From contig JADFOM010000205.1 in the NCBI GenBank assembly GCA_022562835.1, positions 1 to 5,216 on the forward strand: a stretch of DNA of 5,216 nucleotides. Direction: 5' to 3'. Under the pieces are notes generated by a model. It was given only the letters and a program-made list of their open reading frames with translations, searched no databases and had not been told where the DNA came from. Numbering within the stretch: position 1 is the stretch's first letter; every line of letters begins with the position of its first letter. Positions 1 through 5,020 of this stretch are shown in pieces. A program made the position numbers and the translations under genes. The DNA comes from Acidobacteriota bacterium (lineage in GTDB: Bacteria > Actinomycetota > Acidimicrobiia > Acidimicrobiales > SHLQ01).

Positions 1-223
1 GAGCTTCTTGGGCGGTCGATTCGCCCACACCGTCTGCAGTGTCGGACGTTTGGTCTTCAGCTTCAGTGGTGCTGGAGGCTGCGGCGTCGGTGTCAGACGT
101 ATCAGGGGTTTGGTCTTCAGCTTGGCTCGTGCTCGAGGCAGGGTCCGCGGCGTCGTCGTCATCGGAACCGCAACCAGCCAATAGAAAGGCAACGGCAATT
201 GTTAAGAACAGGAACCTTCGCAT
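1..223 (-). CDS. Lipoprotein with acidic Ser/Thr/Asp-rich linker, N-terminal part only
   Basis: The reading frame begins at ATG 223-221 and stays open to the left edge, giving 74 codons with no stop, so the C-terminus and the functional domain are missing. Residues 1-17 form a lipoprotein signal peptide: Arg2-Arg3, a hydrophobic core (FLFLTIAVAFLL), and lipobox Leu-Ala-Gly-Cys with the lipidated Cys at 18. The mature protein starts CGSDDDD and continues as a low-complexity linker rich in Asp, Glu, Ser, Thr and Ala. That linker contains an imperfect internal repeat: the motif AEDQT occurs twice, 20 residues apart, matching identical 16-bp stretches at 48-63 and 108-123. The start is supported by GAAGGAA at 230-236, six bases upstream. 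The protein should be anchored on the outer face of the cytoplasmic membrane with the linker as a spacer. The signal peptide and linker style match the cupredoxin lipoprotein at 4317-4736, so a binding domain may follow outside the window, but its nature cannot be told. It is divergent from the exporter operon. Confidence 0.82.
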   Translation of the reverse strand, partial: MRRFLFLTIAVAFLLAGCGSDDDDAADPASSTSQAEDQTPDTSDTDAAASSTTEAEDQTSDTADGVGESTAQEA

Positions 224-428
224 CTTGTTTTCCTTCGTTGCGTGCCGGGCGCCAGAAGAAGTACTGCGGTGCTCAACCGGCCCCCAGGCTCACGCTGCAC
301 CCCACGGTCTCCAATCCAACGTCTTCTAACGGTAGTTAGGCGGGGTTTCGGCCGCAATTTCAGCTCAGGACGATTCATTGCGGTCCCCGAGCGCGGAATC
401 GATTTGGTCTAAAGGTGCTGTGCGCTCG

Positions 429-471
429 GTGTCTGACACGTTGGTCTGACACGTAGGTCTGCAAGCAGACC
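429..471. repeat. Phased direct repeats and two palindromes, probable operator
   Basis: GTCTGACACGT occurs twice, at 431-441 and 444-454, and a third GTCTG begins at 457. The three copies are spaced exactly 13 bp apart. The first copy lies inside a perfect dyad, GTGTC-T-GACAC (429-439). The third starts a second dyad, GGTCTGC-AA-GCAGACC (456-471). The cluster ends 21 bp before the GTG start of the exporter ATPase and just upstream of a -10-like element, where a repressor would overlap the -35 region. DrrAB-type exporters are often controlled by TetR- or MarR-family repressors binding such dyads. No regulator gene is in the window, so the protein that binds here is unknown. The repeats are directly seen; the operator role is inference. 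Confidence 0.6.
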
Positions 472-479
472 GACATCCC

Positions 480-485
480 TAGAGT
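480..485 (+). promoter_or_regulatory. Candidate -10 element (TAGAGT) for a leaderless exporter mRNA
   Basis: TAGAGT fits the actinobacterial TANNNT -10 pattern. Seven bases separate it from the GTG start at 493, which would place transcription initiation at or next to the start codon. No good Shine-Dalgarno sequence precedes that GTG, which agrees with a leaderless transcript; such transcripts are common in actinomycetes. No clear -35 hexamer is seen at the proper distance, since that region is occupied by the repeat cluster. This is inferred from a short motif and position only. Confidence 0.4.
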
Positions 486-492
486 TAAGCGG

Positions 493-1503
493 GTGCAAAG
501 TTCGGTGATACATGCAACCGGTCTGGTCAAACGCTTCGGCGACGTGACTGCGCTCGATCACCTCGACCTCTCGGTGCCCGAGGGAACGATTCTGGGACTG
601 TTGGGACCGAACGGTGCAGGCAAGACGACGGCGGTGTCGATCCTGACCACCCTGCTCCTACCGACCGAGGGTTCCGCCACCATCGCCGGTGTGGACCTGT
701 TGAGTAGCCCTGCTGAGGTTCGTCGTCACATCGGCCTGTCCGGCCAATTCGCGGCGGTCGATGAGATCCTCACCGGATTCGAGAACCTCGACATGATCGG
801 GCGGTTGTACAGACTCGGCCGTTCCGCCTCGCGTGAGCGTGCCCGCGAGCTGCTCGACTGGTTCGACCTCGACGAGGCGGCTGACCGTCCCGTGAAGACC
901 TACTCGGGTGGCATGCGACGTCGACTCGACCTCGCGGGAGCGATCGTCGCCGAGCCGCCGGTGTTATTCCTCGACGAGCCAACAACGGGCCTCGATCCTC
1001 GAAGCCGAATCGGGTTATGGGACGTCATCCGTGATCTGGTGAGCCGCGGCACGACGTTGTTGTTGACGACGCAGTACATGGAGGAAGCCGAACAGCTCGC
1101 CGATGACATCGTCGTCATCGACCACGGACGCGAAATCGCCCACGGCACGGCTGACTCGCTCAAGGCCGAGATCGGTGGCGAACGGATCGAGATCGCCGTG
1201 TGTGACACCGCTGATGTCGACGCCGCCCGGGCGATTCTCGCAACTGTGGGCGTCGGAGAAGTCGAATACAACCCTGCGACGAACAAGCTGCTGGTGCCGG
1301 TCACCGGCGGCGCCGGTACATTCGCCAAGGTCCTCGGGTCACTCAACAGCGCTGGCATTGAACTGCGCGATGTCGGCTTGCGAAGGCCAACGCTCGACGA
1401 CGTATTCCTCACGCTGACCGGTCACGGCACCAACGACAGCGGCGCCGACCAAACTAGCGCTGAGCAGGGCGATGCCGGCACCGACCAAAAGGTCTCGCCA
1501 TGA
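493..1503 (+). CDS. DrrA-family ABC exporter, ATP-binding subunit
   Basis: This 336-residue nucleotide-binding subunit powers efflux through the ABC-2 permease encoded next to it. The ABC motifs are complete: Walker A GPNGAGKTT (38-46), Q-loop Gln85, signature YSGGMRRRL (137-145), Walker B VLFLDEP (157-163) and D-loop GLDP (166-169). The switch position is Gln194 (LLTTQYMEEAEQLAD) where most ABC proteins have His; Gln here is usual in the daunorubicin-resistance DrrA group. From about residue 225 a C-terminal extension (DUF4162-like) ends with RRPTLDDVFLTLTGH, another DrrA hallmark, followed by a hydrophilic Asp/Gln/Thr-rich tail. The start is GTG. A second in-frame GTG at 505 is possible, but 493 fits the nearby -10-like element. 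The last codons overlap the permease start by 4 bp (ATGA), so the two are translationally coupled. Drug or lipid-like substrates are known for the family; the actual substrate cannot be read from the sequence. Confidence 0.95.
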   Translation: MQSSVIHATGLVKRFGDVTALDHLDLSVPEGTILGLLGPNGAGKTTAVSILTTLLLPTEGSATIAGVDLLSSPAEVRRHIGLSGQFAAVDEILTGFENLDMIGRLYRLGRSASRERARELLDWFDLDEAADRPVKTYSGGMRRRLDLAGAIVAEPPVLFLDEPTTGLDPRSRIGLWDVIRDLVSRGTTLLLTTQYMEEAEQLADDIVVIDHGREIAHGTADSLKAEIGGERIEIAVCDTADVDAARAILATVGVGEVEYNPATNKLLVPVTGGAGTFAKVLGSLNSAGIELRDVGLRRPTLDDVFLTLTGHGTNDSGADQTSAEQGDAGTDQKVSP

Positions 1504-2303
1504 GCGAGATCCAGTACATGTTCGCCGACACGTTTGTGATCGCGAAGCGGAACATCATCAAGATCAAGCGCGTGCCCGATGTGCTCGTGTTCGTGCTGCT
1601 GTCGCCGATCATGTTCGTTCTGCTGTTCGGTTACGTCTTCGGCAACTCCGTCGATGTCCCCGGTGACAACTACCGCTCGTTTCTGATGGCCGGCATCTTC
1701 GCCCAGACCGTGCTGTTCGGTGCCACGTTCACCGGTGCCGGTATCGCGGAGGACATGCAGAAGGGAATCATCGATCGTTTTCGAGCCCTTCCCATGTCGC
1801 GCTCCGCGGTTCTGACCGGCCGTACGTTGAGCGATGTCGTCTATAACACACTGTCGATCCTCATCATGGCGATCACCGGGCTAATCGTCGGCTGGCGGAT
1901 CGAAGGTTCGATACTCGAAGCGCTCGCCGCCGTCCTGCTGCTGCTGGTTTTCGCCTACGCGTTTTCGTGGGTCATGGCATACCTCGCGTTGCTCGTCCCG
2001 AGTCCCGAAGTCATCAACAATGCTTCATTTATGGTGATCTTCCCGCTGACGTTCATTGCCAACACCTTCGTGCCGGCCGAGAGCCTGCCCGAGCCGCTCA
2101 AGACATTCGCAGAGTGGAATCCCGTCTCGACGGTCACCCAAGCCACGCGTGAGCTTTTCGGTAACATTCCGCCCGGCGCGCCGGAACCCGACGCGTGGTC
2201 CCTGCAGAACCCGGTGCTCTACACAATGTTTTGGGTCGTCGCCACCGTCGCGGTGTTCGCACCCCTTGCCATCGGGCGGTACACGAGATTCAACCGCCGC
2301 TGA
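1500..2303 (+). CDS. DrrB-type ABC-2 exporter permease
   Basis: This 267-residue integral membrane protein forms the channel half of the exporter, probably as a homodimer with two copies of the upstream ATPase. Hydrophobic segments lie near residues 28-48, 61-82, 115-132, 138-166, 175-191 and 240-260, the usual six of an ABC-2 permease. Between the second and third is the conserved cytoplasmic stretch EDMQKGIIDRFRALPMSRSA followed by VLTGR, typical of DrrB and related permeases (coupling-helix region contacting the ATPase). Residues 185-209 carry the family's N-F-VP motif region (ANTFVPAESLP, then WNPVS). The ATG overlaps the stop of the ATPase gene as ATGA, so no separate ribosome binding site is needed. 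Length and topology are normal and nothing looks truncated. The gene ends about 66 bp from the convergent metal permease, with no T-tailed terminator between them. Confidence 0.94.
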   Translation: MSEIQYMFADTFVIAKRNIIKIKRVPDVLVFVLLSPIMFVLLFGYVFGNSVDVPGDNYRSFLMAGIFAQTVLFGATFTGAGIAEDMQKGIIDRFRALPMSRSAVLTGRTLSDVVYNTLSILIMAITGLIVGWRIEGSILEALAAVLLLLVFAYAFSWVMAYLALLVPSPEVINNASFMVIFPLTFIANTFVPAESLPEPLKTFAEWNPVSTVTQATRELFGNIPPGAPEPDAWSLQNPVLYTMFWVVATVAVFAPLAIGRYTRFNRR

Positions 2304-2369
2304 GCAGATCGTTTTTCGAGTCGGGCGCCATGTCTGTGCGCGATGAGGTCGGTGCGAGATGACGCTCCG

Positions 2370-3245
2370 TCAGGTGGCGGCCACCACCTGAGTTCGCCGG
2401 GACAGAGCGACAGCGATCGAACTACCGAGCAGCGCCAAAAAGAACAATGTGACCGCACTTAGCGCCATCGTCGCACCCGCTGCGGTCCCGTGATGAAAAC
2501 TGATGAGAAGTCCGACGACGACGGCCAACGAACCGACCCCTACCGCCAGGGTCATGATCATCGGAACGCTTCGCACGATCAGTGCTGCGGTCGCAGGTGG
2601 CGCGATGAGGAACGCGAACACCAACAGGCTTCCGACCGTTTCAAACGACGCGACGATCGAGATTACGAGCAACACGAGCAATCCGATGTGAGCGAGGCGC
2701 GGCGCCAGTCCGAGGAGTCGAGCCTGTGTTTCGTCGAAGGTCAACACTAGGAACGCCCGGTAGAACACGATGACCCCGACGAGCGAAATCGCGGCCGCGA
2801 GGCCCTGTCTCACGAGGTCGCCGTCGTCCACTCCCGTGATCGAACCGAACAGAAAACTGTTGAGGTCTCCTGCATAGGAGCCGGAGTGACTCGACATAAT
2901 GACGACACCTAGAGCCAGGAAACCGACGAACAATATGCCGGTCGCAGTGTCCTCGGGCAACGGTGAATAGGTGTGGATCAGGTTGATGCCGCCGACCATC
3001 GCCAGTGCTGCGACGAACGCGCCCAACATGATGTTGCCGTCGATCACAAACGCCACCGCAATGCCCGGTAATACGCCGTGCGCCAACGCATCGCCGAGAA
3101 AGCTCATACCTCGCAGCACTACCCAGGTCCCGACCACAGAGGTTGCCAGCACTGCGAGCAAACCCGCCCACAGCGCGTCGAGCATGAACGAGTTTTCGGA
3201 GAAGGGTTCGATCCACCAGCCGTACGGATCGGTCAGGAACTCCAT
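2370..3245 (-). CDS. ABC-3 family metal transporter permease (ZnuB/MntB/AztB-like)
   Basis: This 291-residue multi-pass membrane protein is the permease of a divalent metal (Zn or Mn) importer. Family signatures include GTWVVLRGMSFLGDALAHGV then LPGIA (39-63), the EDTATGILFVGFLALGV segment (98-114), SYAGDLNSFLFGSITGV (123-139), and FETVGSLLVFAFLIAPPATA in the C-terminal half. Hydrophobic helices run almost end to end (for example about 21-43, 56-80, 100-117), consistent with the eight or so of the family, and the length is normal. The wording resembles AztB/MntB-type permeases most, from memory. The ATG at 3245-3243 lies 28 bp after the binding-protein stop and has no good Shine-Dalgarno sequence, so translation may depend on coupling. 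It is the last gene of the minus block. No ATPase gene for this importer is present before or after it. Zinc versus manganese cannot be decided from the sequence. Confidence 0.93.
   Translation of the reverse strand: MEFLTDPYGWWIEPFSENSFMLDALWAGLLAVLATSVVGTWVVLRGMSFLGDALAHGVLPGIAVAFVIDGNIMLGAFVAALAMVGGINLIHTYSPLPEDTATGILFVGFLALGVVIMSSHSGSYAGDLNSFLFGSITGVDDGDLVRQGLAAAISLVGVIVFYRAFLVLTFDETQARLLGLAPRLAHIGLLVLLVISIVASFETVGSLLVFAFLIAPPATAALIVRSVPMIMTLAVGVGSLAVVVGLLISFHHGTAAGATMALSAVTLFFLALLGSSIAVALSRRTQVVAAT
2371..2390. terminator. Stem-loop in the convergent junction, weak terminator candidate
   Basis: CAGGTGG and CCACCTG form a perfect 7-bp stem around a 6-base loop. The stem overlaps the stop codon and last codons of the minus-strand metal permease and lies about 68 bp beyond the exporter permease stop. 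Neither strand shows a T-run after the stem, so it is not a canonical intrinsic terminator. It may only slow polymerase or protect 3' ends in the convergent junction, and it may equally be chance in GC-rich coding sequence. Confidence 0.25.
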
Positions 3246-3273
3246 TGCGGGCGCCGATTCAACTCGGGAATCA

Positions 3274-4227
3274 TCATGGTGTATCCGTCAAACCCGCGAC
3301 GATTTCGGCCGCGTTGGTGCGAATTAAATTGAGGTAGGTGTCGGCTTCCGAACCGTGTTCCTCCAGGCCTGCGGTGTGCAGCGTCACCACACGCACGTCA
3401 CCCAACCTCCGCGATAGAACGTCGGCCTCCTCGGTGGAGTGCTCCCCTTCAGCGAATATCACGCGGACCCCTTCTTGTTCGAGGGTTCGCGCAAGCGCTT
3501 CTAGTTGTGCGGGGTTCGATTCTGCGAGTGTGGACGCCGACGGGATGACAGTACCGACTATGTCGAGCCCATAACGCTGCGCGAAGTAGGTGAGCGATTC
3601 ATGATCGGTGGCGAGGGAGCGCTCATTCGCGCTGAGCGTGTCAATGAGCGCCTCGGTCTCCTCGTCAAGTGTTTTCAGTTCTGAGCGATAGTCCTCCACG
3701 CACTTCGCCAAAGCGTCGGGGTCCGCACCGGTCTCGTCGATGAGTCCGTCAGCGATGACGTCGAGGCTGTCTGCGACGAGGCGAGGGTCGAACCAGATAT
3801 GAGGGTCACCATCATCGGTTTCTTCGACGCTCGTCTGCGTCTGGACGTGGTCGGCAATCTCGATGATTGGTGTGCCAGCGCGTTCGGCTGCATCGAGAGT
3901 GTCGGCCATGATCTCTTCGAGACCGAGTCCGTTGGAGATGATGAGCGATGCATCGTCGAGCAGCGCTCTATCGGCCAGCGATGGTTGGAACGAGTGGGCG
4001 TCTGCGCCGCTCGGAATCAAGGTCTCTACTATGACGGATCCGTCGCATGCGACGTTGCCGGTGATATCGGCCCAGATCGATGTAGTCGCAACAACCGTTT
4101 GGGCATCGGTACTCGACGGTGAGGAGTCACCACCGCAACCCGTTGCAGCCAGCGCGCAGGCGGCCGCGACTGCGGCAACTCTCAAGACGCGCGCCCGACG
4201 CTCTCGCGGCGGGCGAAGTGGATGCAA
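3274..4227 (-). CDS. Metal-binding lipoprotein of a Zn/Mn ABC importer (ZnuA/TroA/AztC class)
   Basis: This 317-residue cluster A-I (PF01297-type) solute-binding protein captures a divalent metal outside the cell and delivers it to the permease. A basic N-terminus (PRERRARVLR) and hydrophobic stretch lead to lipobox Ala-Thr-Gly-Cys with Cys31 lipidated. Conserved family stretches are TLIPSGADAHSFQPS (69-83), SNGLGLEE (98-105), DPHIWFDP (141-148), DHESLTYFAQRYGL (208-221) and ADTYLNLIRTNAAEIVAGL (295-313). His78, His143 and His209 sit at the three usual His ligand positions. The fourth ligand, normally Asp or Glu in a D/E-S-L motif, aligns with Ala286 in LHTAGLEEHG; His284 and His263 are nearby. 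There is no long His-rich loop. Cys61 and Cys176 could form a disulfide. The TTG start is chosen because AGGAAGG lies eight bases upstream. The frame ends in a double stop (TGATGA). It probably shares a transcript with the downstream permease. Confidence 0.93.
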   Translation of the reverse strand: MHPLRPPRERRARVLRVAAVAAACALAATGCGGDSSPSSTDAQTVVATTSIWADITGNVACDGSVIVETLIPSGADAHSFQPSLADRALLDDASLIISNGLGLEEIMADTLDAAERAGTPIIEIADHVQTQTSVEETDDGDPHIWFDPRLVADSLDVIADGLIDETGADPDALAKCVEDYRSELKTLDEETEALIDTLSANERSLATDHESLTYFAQRYGLDIVGTVIPSASTLAESNPAQLEALARTLEQEGVRVIFAEGEHSTEEADVLSRRLGDVRVVTLHTAGLEEHGSEADTYLNLIRTNAAEIVAGLTDTP

Positions 4228-4235
4228 CTGCGTGG

Positions 4236-4242
4236 CCTTCCT
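4236..4242 (-). promoter_or_regulatory. Ribosome binding site fixing the TTG start of the metal-binding lipoprotein
   Basis: On the minus strand AGGAAGG is followed by eight bases and then TTG (4227-4225). This near-ideal spacing supports the rare TTG start over any internal start. An internal start would also remove the basic N-region of the signal peptide. Confidence 0.75.
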
Positions 4243-4245
4243 AAA

Positions 4246-4260
4246 TAAGAACGAGTCTCA
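4246..4260. promoter_or_regulatory. Imperfect AT-leaning dyad, candidate metalloregulator site
   Basis: Minus-strand reading gives TGAGA-CTCGT-TCTTA, with four of five stem pairs matching and one G-T mismatch. It sits just upstream of the ribosome binding site of the metal-binding lipoprotein and next to TATCCT (4269-4264), a possible -10. Its size and position resemble Fur-family (Zur/Mur) boxes of actinomycete zinc or manganese importers, but the match is poor and no regulator gene is present. This is inference only. Confidence 0.22.
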
Positions 4261-4275
4261 ATAGGATAGACGTTC

Positions 4276-4290
4276 GTGGCGGATCGCCAC
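4276..4290. other. Small perfect stem-loop between the cupredoxin and metal-binding genes
   Basis: GTGGCG and CGCCAC flank a 3-base loop, in the 89-bp gap between the cupredoxin stop and the metal-binding lipoprotein start. No T-run follows on the minus strand, so it is not a classical terminator. It could be an operator dyad, a processing site or a weak attenuator separating expression of the two genes. The hairpin is seen; any role is conjecture. Confidence 0.3.
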
Positions 4291-4316
4291 CGCTGCCGAA
4301 ATCGTTGTTCTCCACG

Positions 4317-4736
4317 TCAGCCGACGACGGTGAGGGTGCCGGTCATCGATGAATGGAAATCGCAGAAGAACTCGAAATTCCCAACCTCTGTAGCGGTGAA
4401 CGAGAATGTGCCGTCAGGTTCTAGTTCTCCCGAATCGAAATCGAGATCGGTCGAGGTGGCGGTGTGGCTCGCTGATCCTGTGTTGGACCATGTGACCGTT
4501 TCTCCGACCCCGACGCTGACAGAATCGGGATCGAAGTCGAAGTCGACGATGCTGATCTCCGGTGAGCCGGAGGCGGAGCCGTCGTCACCCGACTCATCAT
4601 CGGTCGTCTCGGTGCCAGCATCGGCTTCCTCGGTCGAGGCCGCTCCATCGGTTGGCGCGTTCGTGTCGTCGTCGTCGCTGCAGCTCGCGAGGACGAGTGC
4701 AAAAACCGTCAACAGCAGTAATGAAATCGTTTTCAT
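4317..4736 (-). CDS. Cupredoxin (plastocyanin/azurin-like) copper lipoprotein
   Basis: This 139-residue surface lipoprotein carries a type 1 copper domain, likely for electron transfer or copper binding outside the membrane. MKTISLLLLTVFALVLASC is a complete lipoprotein signal with lipobox Leu-Ala-Ser-Cys and lipidated Cys19. Residues 20-57 are an acidic Asp/Glu/Thr/Ser/Gly linker that begins with four Asp. The cupredoxin fold spans about 58-139: FDFDPDSVSVGVGETVTWSN (66-85), then ligand His91 in SASHTAT, and the C-terminal loop FFCDFHSSMTG supplying Cys125, His128 and Met131 (C-x2-H-x2-M). All four copper ligands are therefore present. The start at 4736 is chosen because GGAGG lies eight bases upstream and a full signal peptide begins there. 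The frame continues open upstream for at least 93 more codons, so a longer product cannot be excluded. The gene lies 89 bp before the metal-binding lipoprotein on the same strand. Confidence 0.9.
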   Translation of the reverse strand: MKTISLLLLTVFALVLASCSDDDDTNAPTDGAASTEEADAGTETTDDESGDDGSASGSPEISIVDFDFDPDSVSVGVGETVTWSNTGSASHTATSTDLDFDSGELEPDGTFSFTATEVGNFEFFCDFHSSMTGTLTVVG

Positions 4737-5015
4737 GACCTTGTCCTCCGCTGGCTCAACAGCGGCTTCTTCTCCAGCAGGCTCGGCTTCCTCCTGCGAG
4801 ACCTTTGCCTCTTCAACTACCGCCTGGGGCTCTTCGCTCTCCGATTCAGGCGCTTCGGTAACCTCAGTCGTCTCGGTAACTTCATCTCCCACGGCGGATT
4901 CAACGCCCTCTTCCGCTGAGGAAGCGCTCATAACGTGCGAAAAACGGGCTCCCGCAACGCTGAGCAGTCGCTTCTTGTTCGGGCCGATATACAGGAGGGA
5001 TGTTTCGTCGGTCAT
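4737..5015 (-). CDS. Receiver-like, acidic open frame with no stop, in phase with the cupredoxin
   Basis: A frame from ATG 5015-5013 (or TTG 5024-5022, overlapping the STAS stop) runs 93 codons and passes without a stop into the cupredoxin lipoprotein; the coordinates give only the part upstream of the lipoprotein start. Residues 1-34 (LLYIGPNKKRLLSV then SHVMSASSAEE) vaguely recall the first strand and helix of a response-regulator receiver, but the acidic pair and phosphoacceptor Asp are absent. Residues 35-93 are strongly acidic, with about 22 Asp/Glu in 59 and only two Lys, in an EEA/VTE-like pattern. The start lies five bases after the STAS gene, so coupling is plausible, though no good Shine-Dalgarno sequence is seen. 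Either this is the N-terminal part of a 232-residue membrane protein with an outside cupredoxin domain, or a separate gene that lost its stop, or it is untranslated. I do not recognise its family. Confidence 0.45.
4745..4749 (-). promoter_or_regulatory. Ribosome binding site supporting the internal (lipoprotein) start
   Basis: GGAGG on the minus strand is eight bases before ATG 4736-4734, the first codon of a textbook lipoprotein signal peptide. It lies inside the longer open frame that begins near 5015. It is the main argument that the cupredoxin is translated separately rather than only as the tail of a fused protein. Confidence 0.7.
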
Positions 5016-5020
5016 GGGGA

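Larger units (their letters stand above)
224..492. other. Divergent intergenic region between the lipoprotein and the exporter operon
   Basis: This 269-bp stretch carries no convincing gene. A plus-strand open frame ending at 329 is mostly the complement of the lipoprotein gene and has no separate support. The left part should hold the lipoprotein promoter and its ribosome binding site (230-236), but I find no clear -35/-10 pair for it. The right part holds the repeat cluster at 429-471 and a -10-like hexamer at 480-485, annotated separately. No hairpin followed by a T-run is visible. Confidence 0.7.

Noticed and set aside
32..48. GTCTGCAGTGTCGGACG resembling the repeat cluster upstream of the exporter
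   Set aside because: It lies within the lipoprotein coding sequence, matches only loosely and has none of the 13-bp phasing; probably chance.
39..329. Plus-strand open frame of 96 codons at the left end
   Set aside because: It is antisense to the lipoprotein N-terminus for most of its length, Ser/Ala/Val low-complexity, and lacks a ribosome binding site; the minus frame has a clear lipobox.
1072..1075. Gln instead of His in the H-loop of the exporter ATPase as a defect
   Set aside because: Gln at this position (TTQY) is usual for the DrrA family, so it is a family trait and not a loss of function.
900..1412. Minus-strand open frame of 170 codons opposite the exporter ATPase
   Set aside because: Low-complexity Ser/Arg/Pro content with no motif, lying fully inside a gene with complete ABC motifs on the other strand.
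2304..2369. Possible intrinsic terminator in the convergent gap (T5 run at about 2312-2316)
   Set aside because: No GC-rich stem directly precedes the T-run on the plus strand, and the only good stem (2371-2390) lacks a T-tail.
2641..3216. Minus-strand open frame of 191 codons overlapping the metal permease in another frame
   Set aside because: Arg/Gly-rich composition typical of an out-of-frame reading of GC-rich coding sequence; the overlapping permease has continuous family motifs and membrane helices.
3246..3273. Remnant of a deleted ATPase gene between binding protein and permease
   Set aside because: Only 28 bp are present, too short to hold any recognisable Walker or signature motif; a deletion can be suspected from gene order but leaves no visible scar here.
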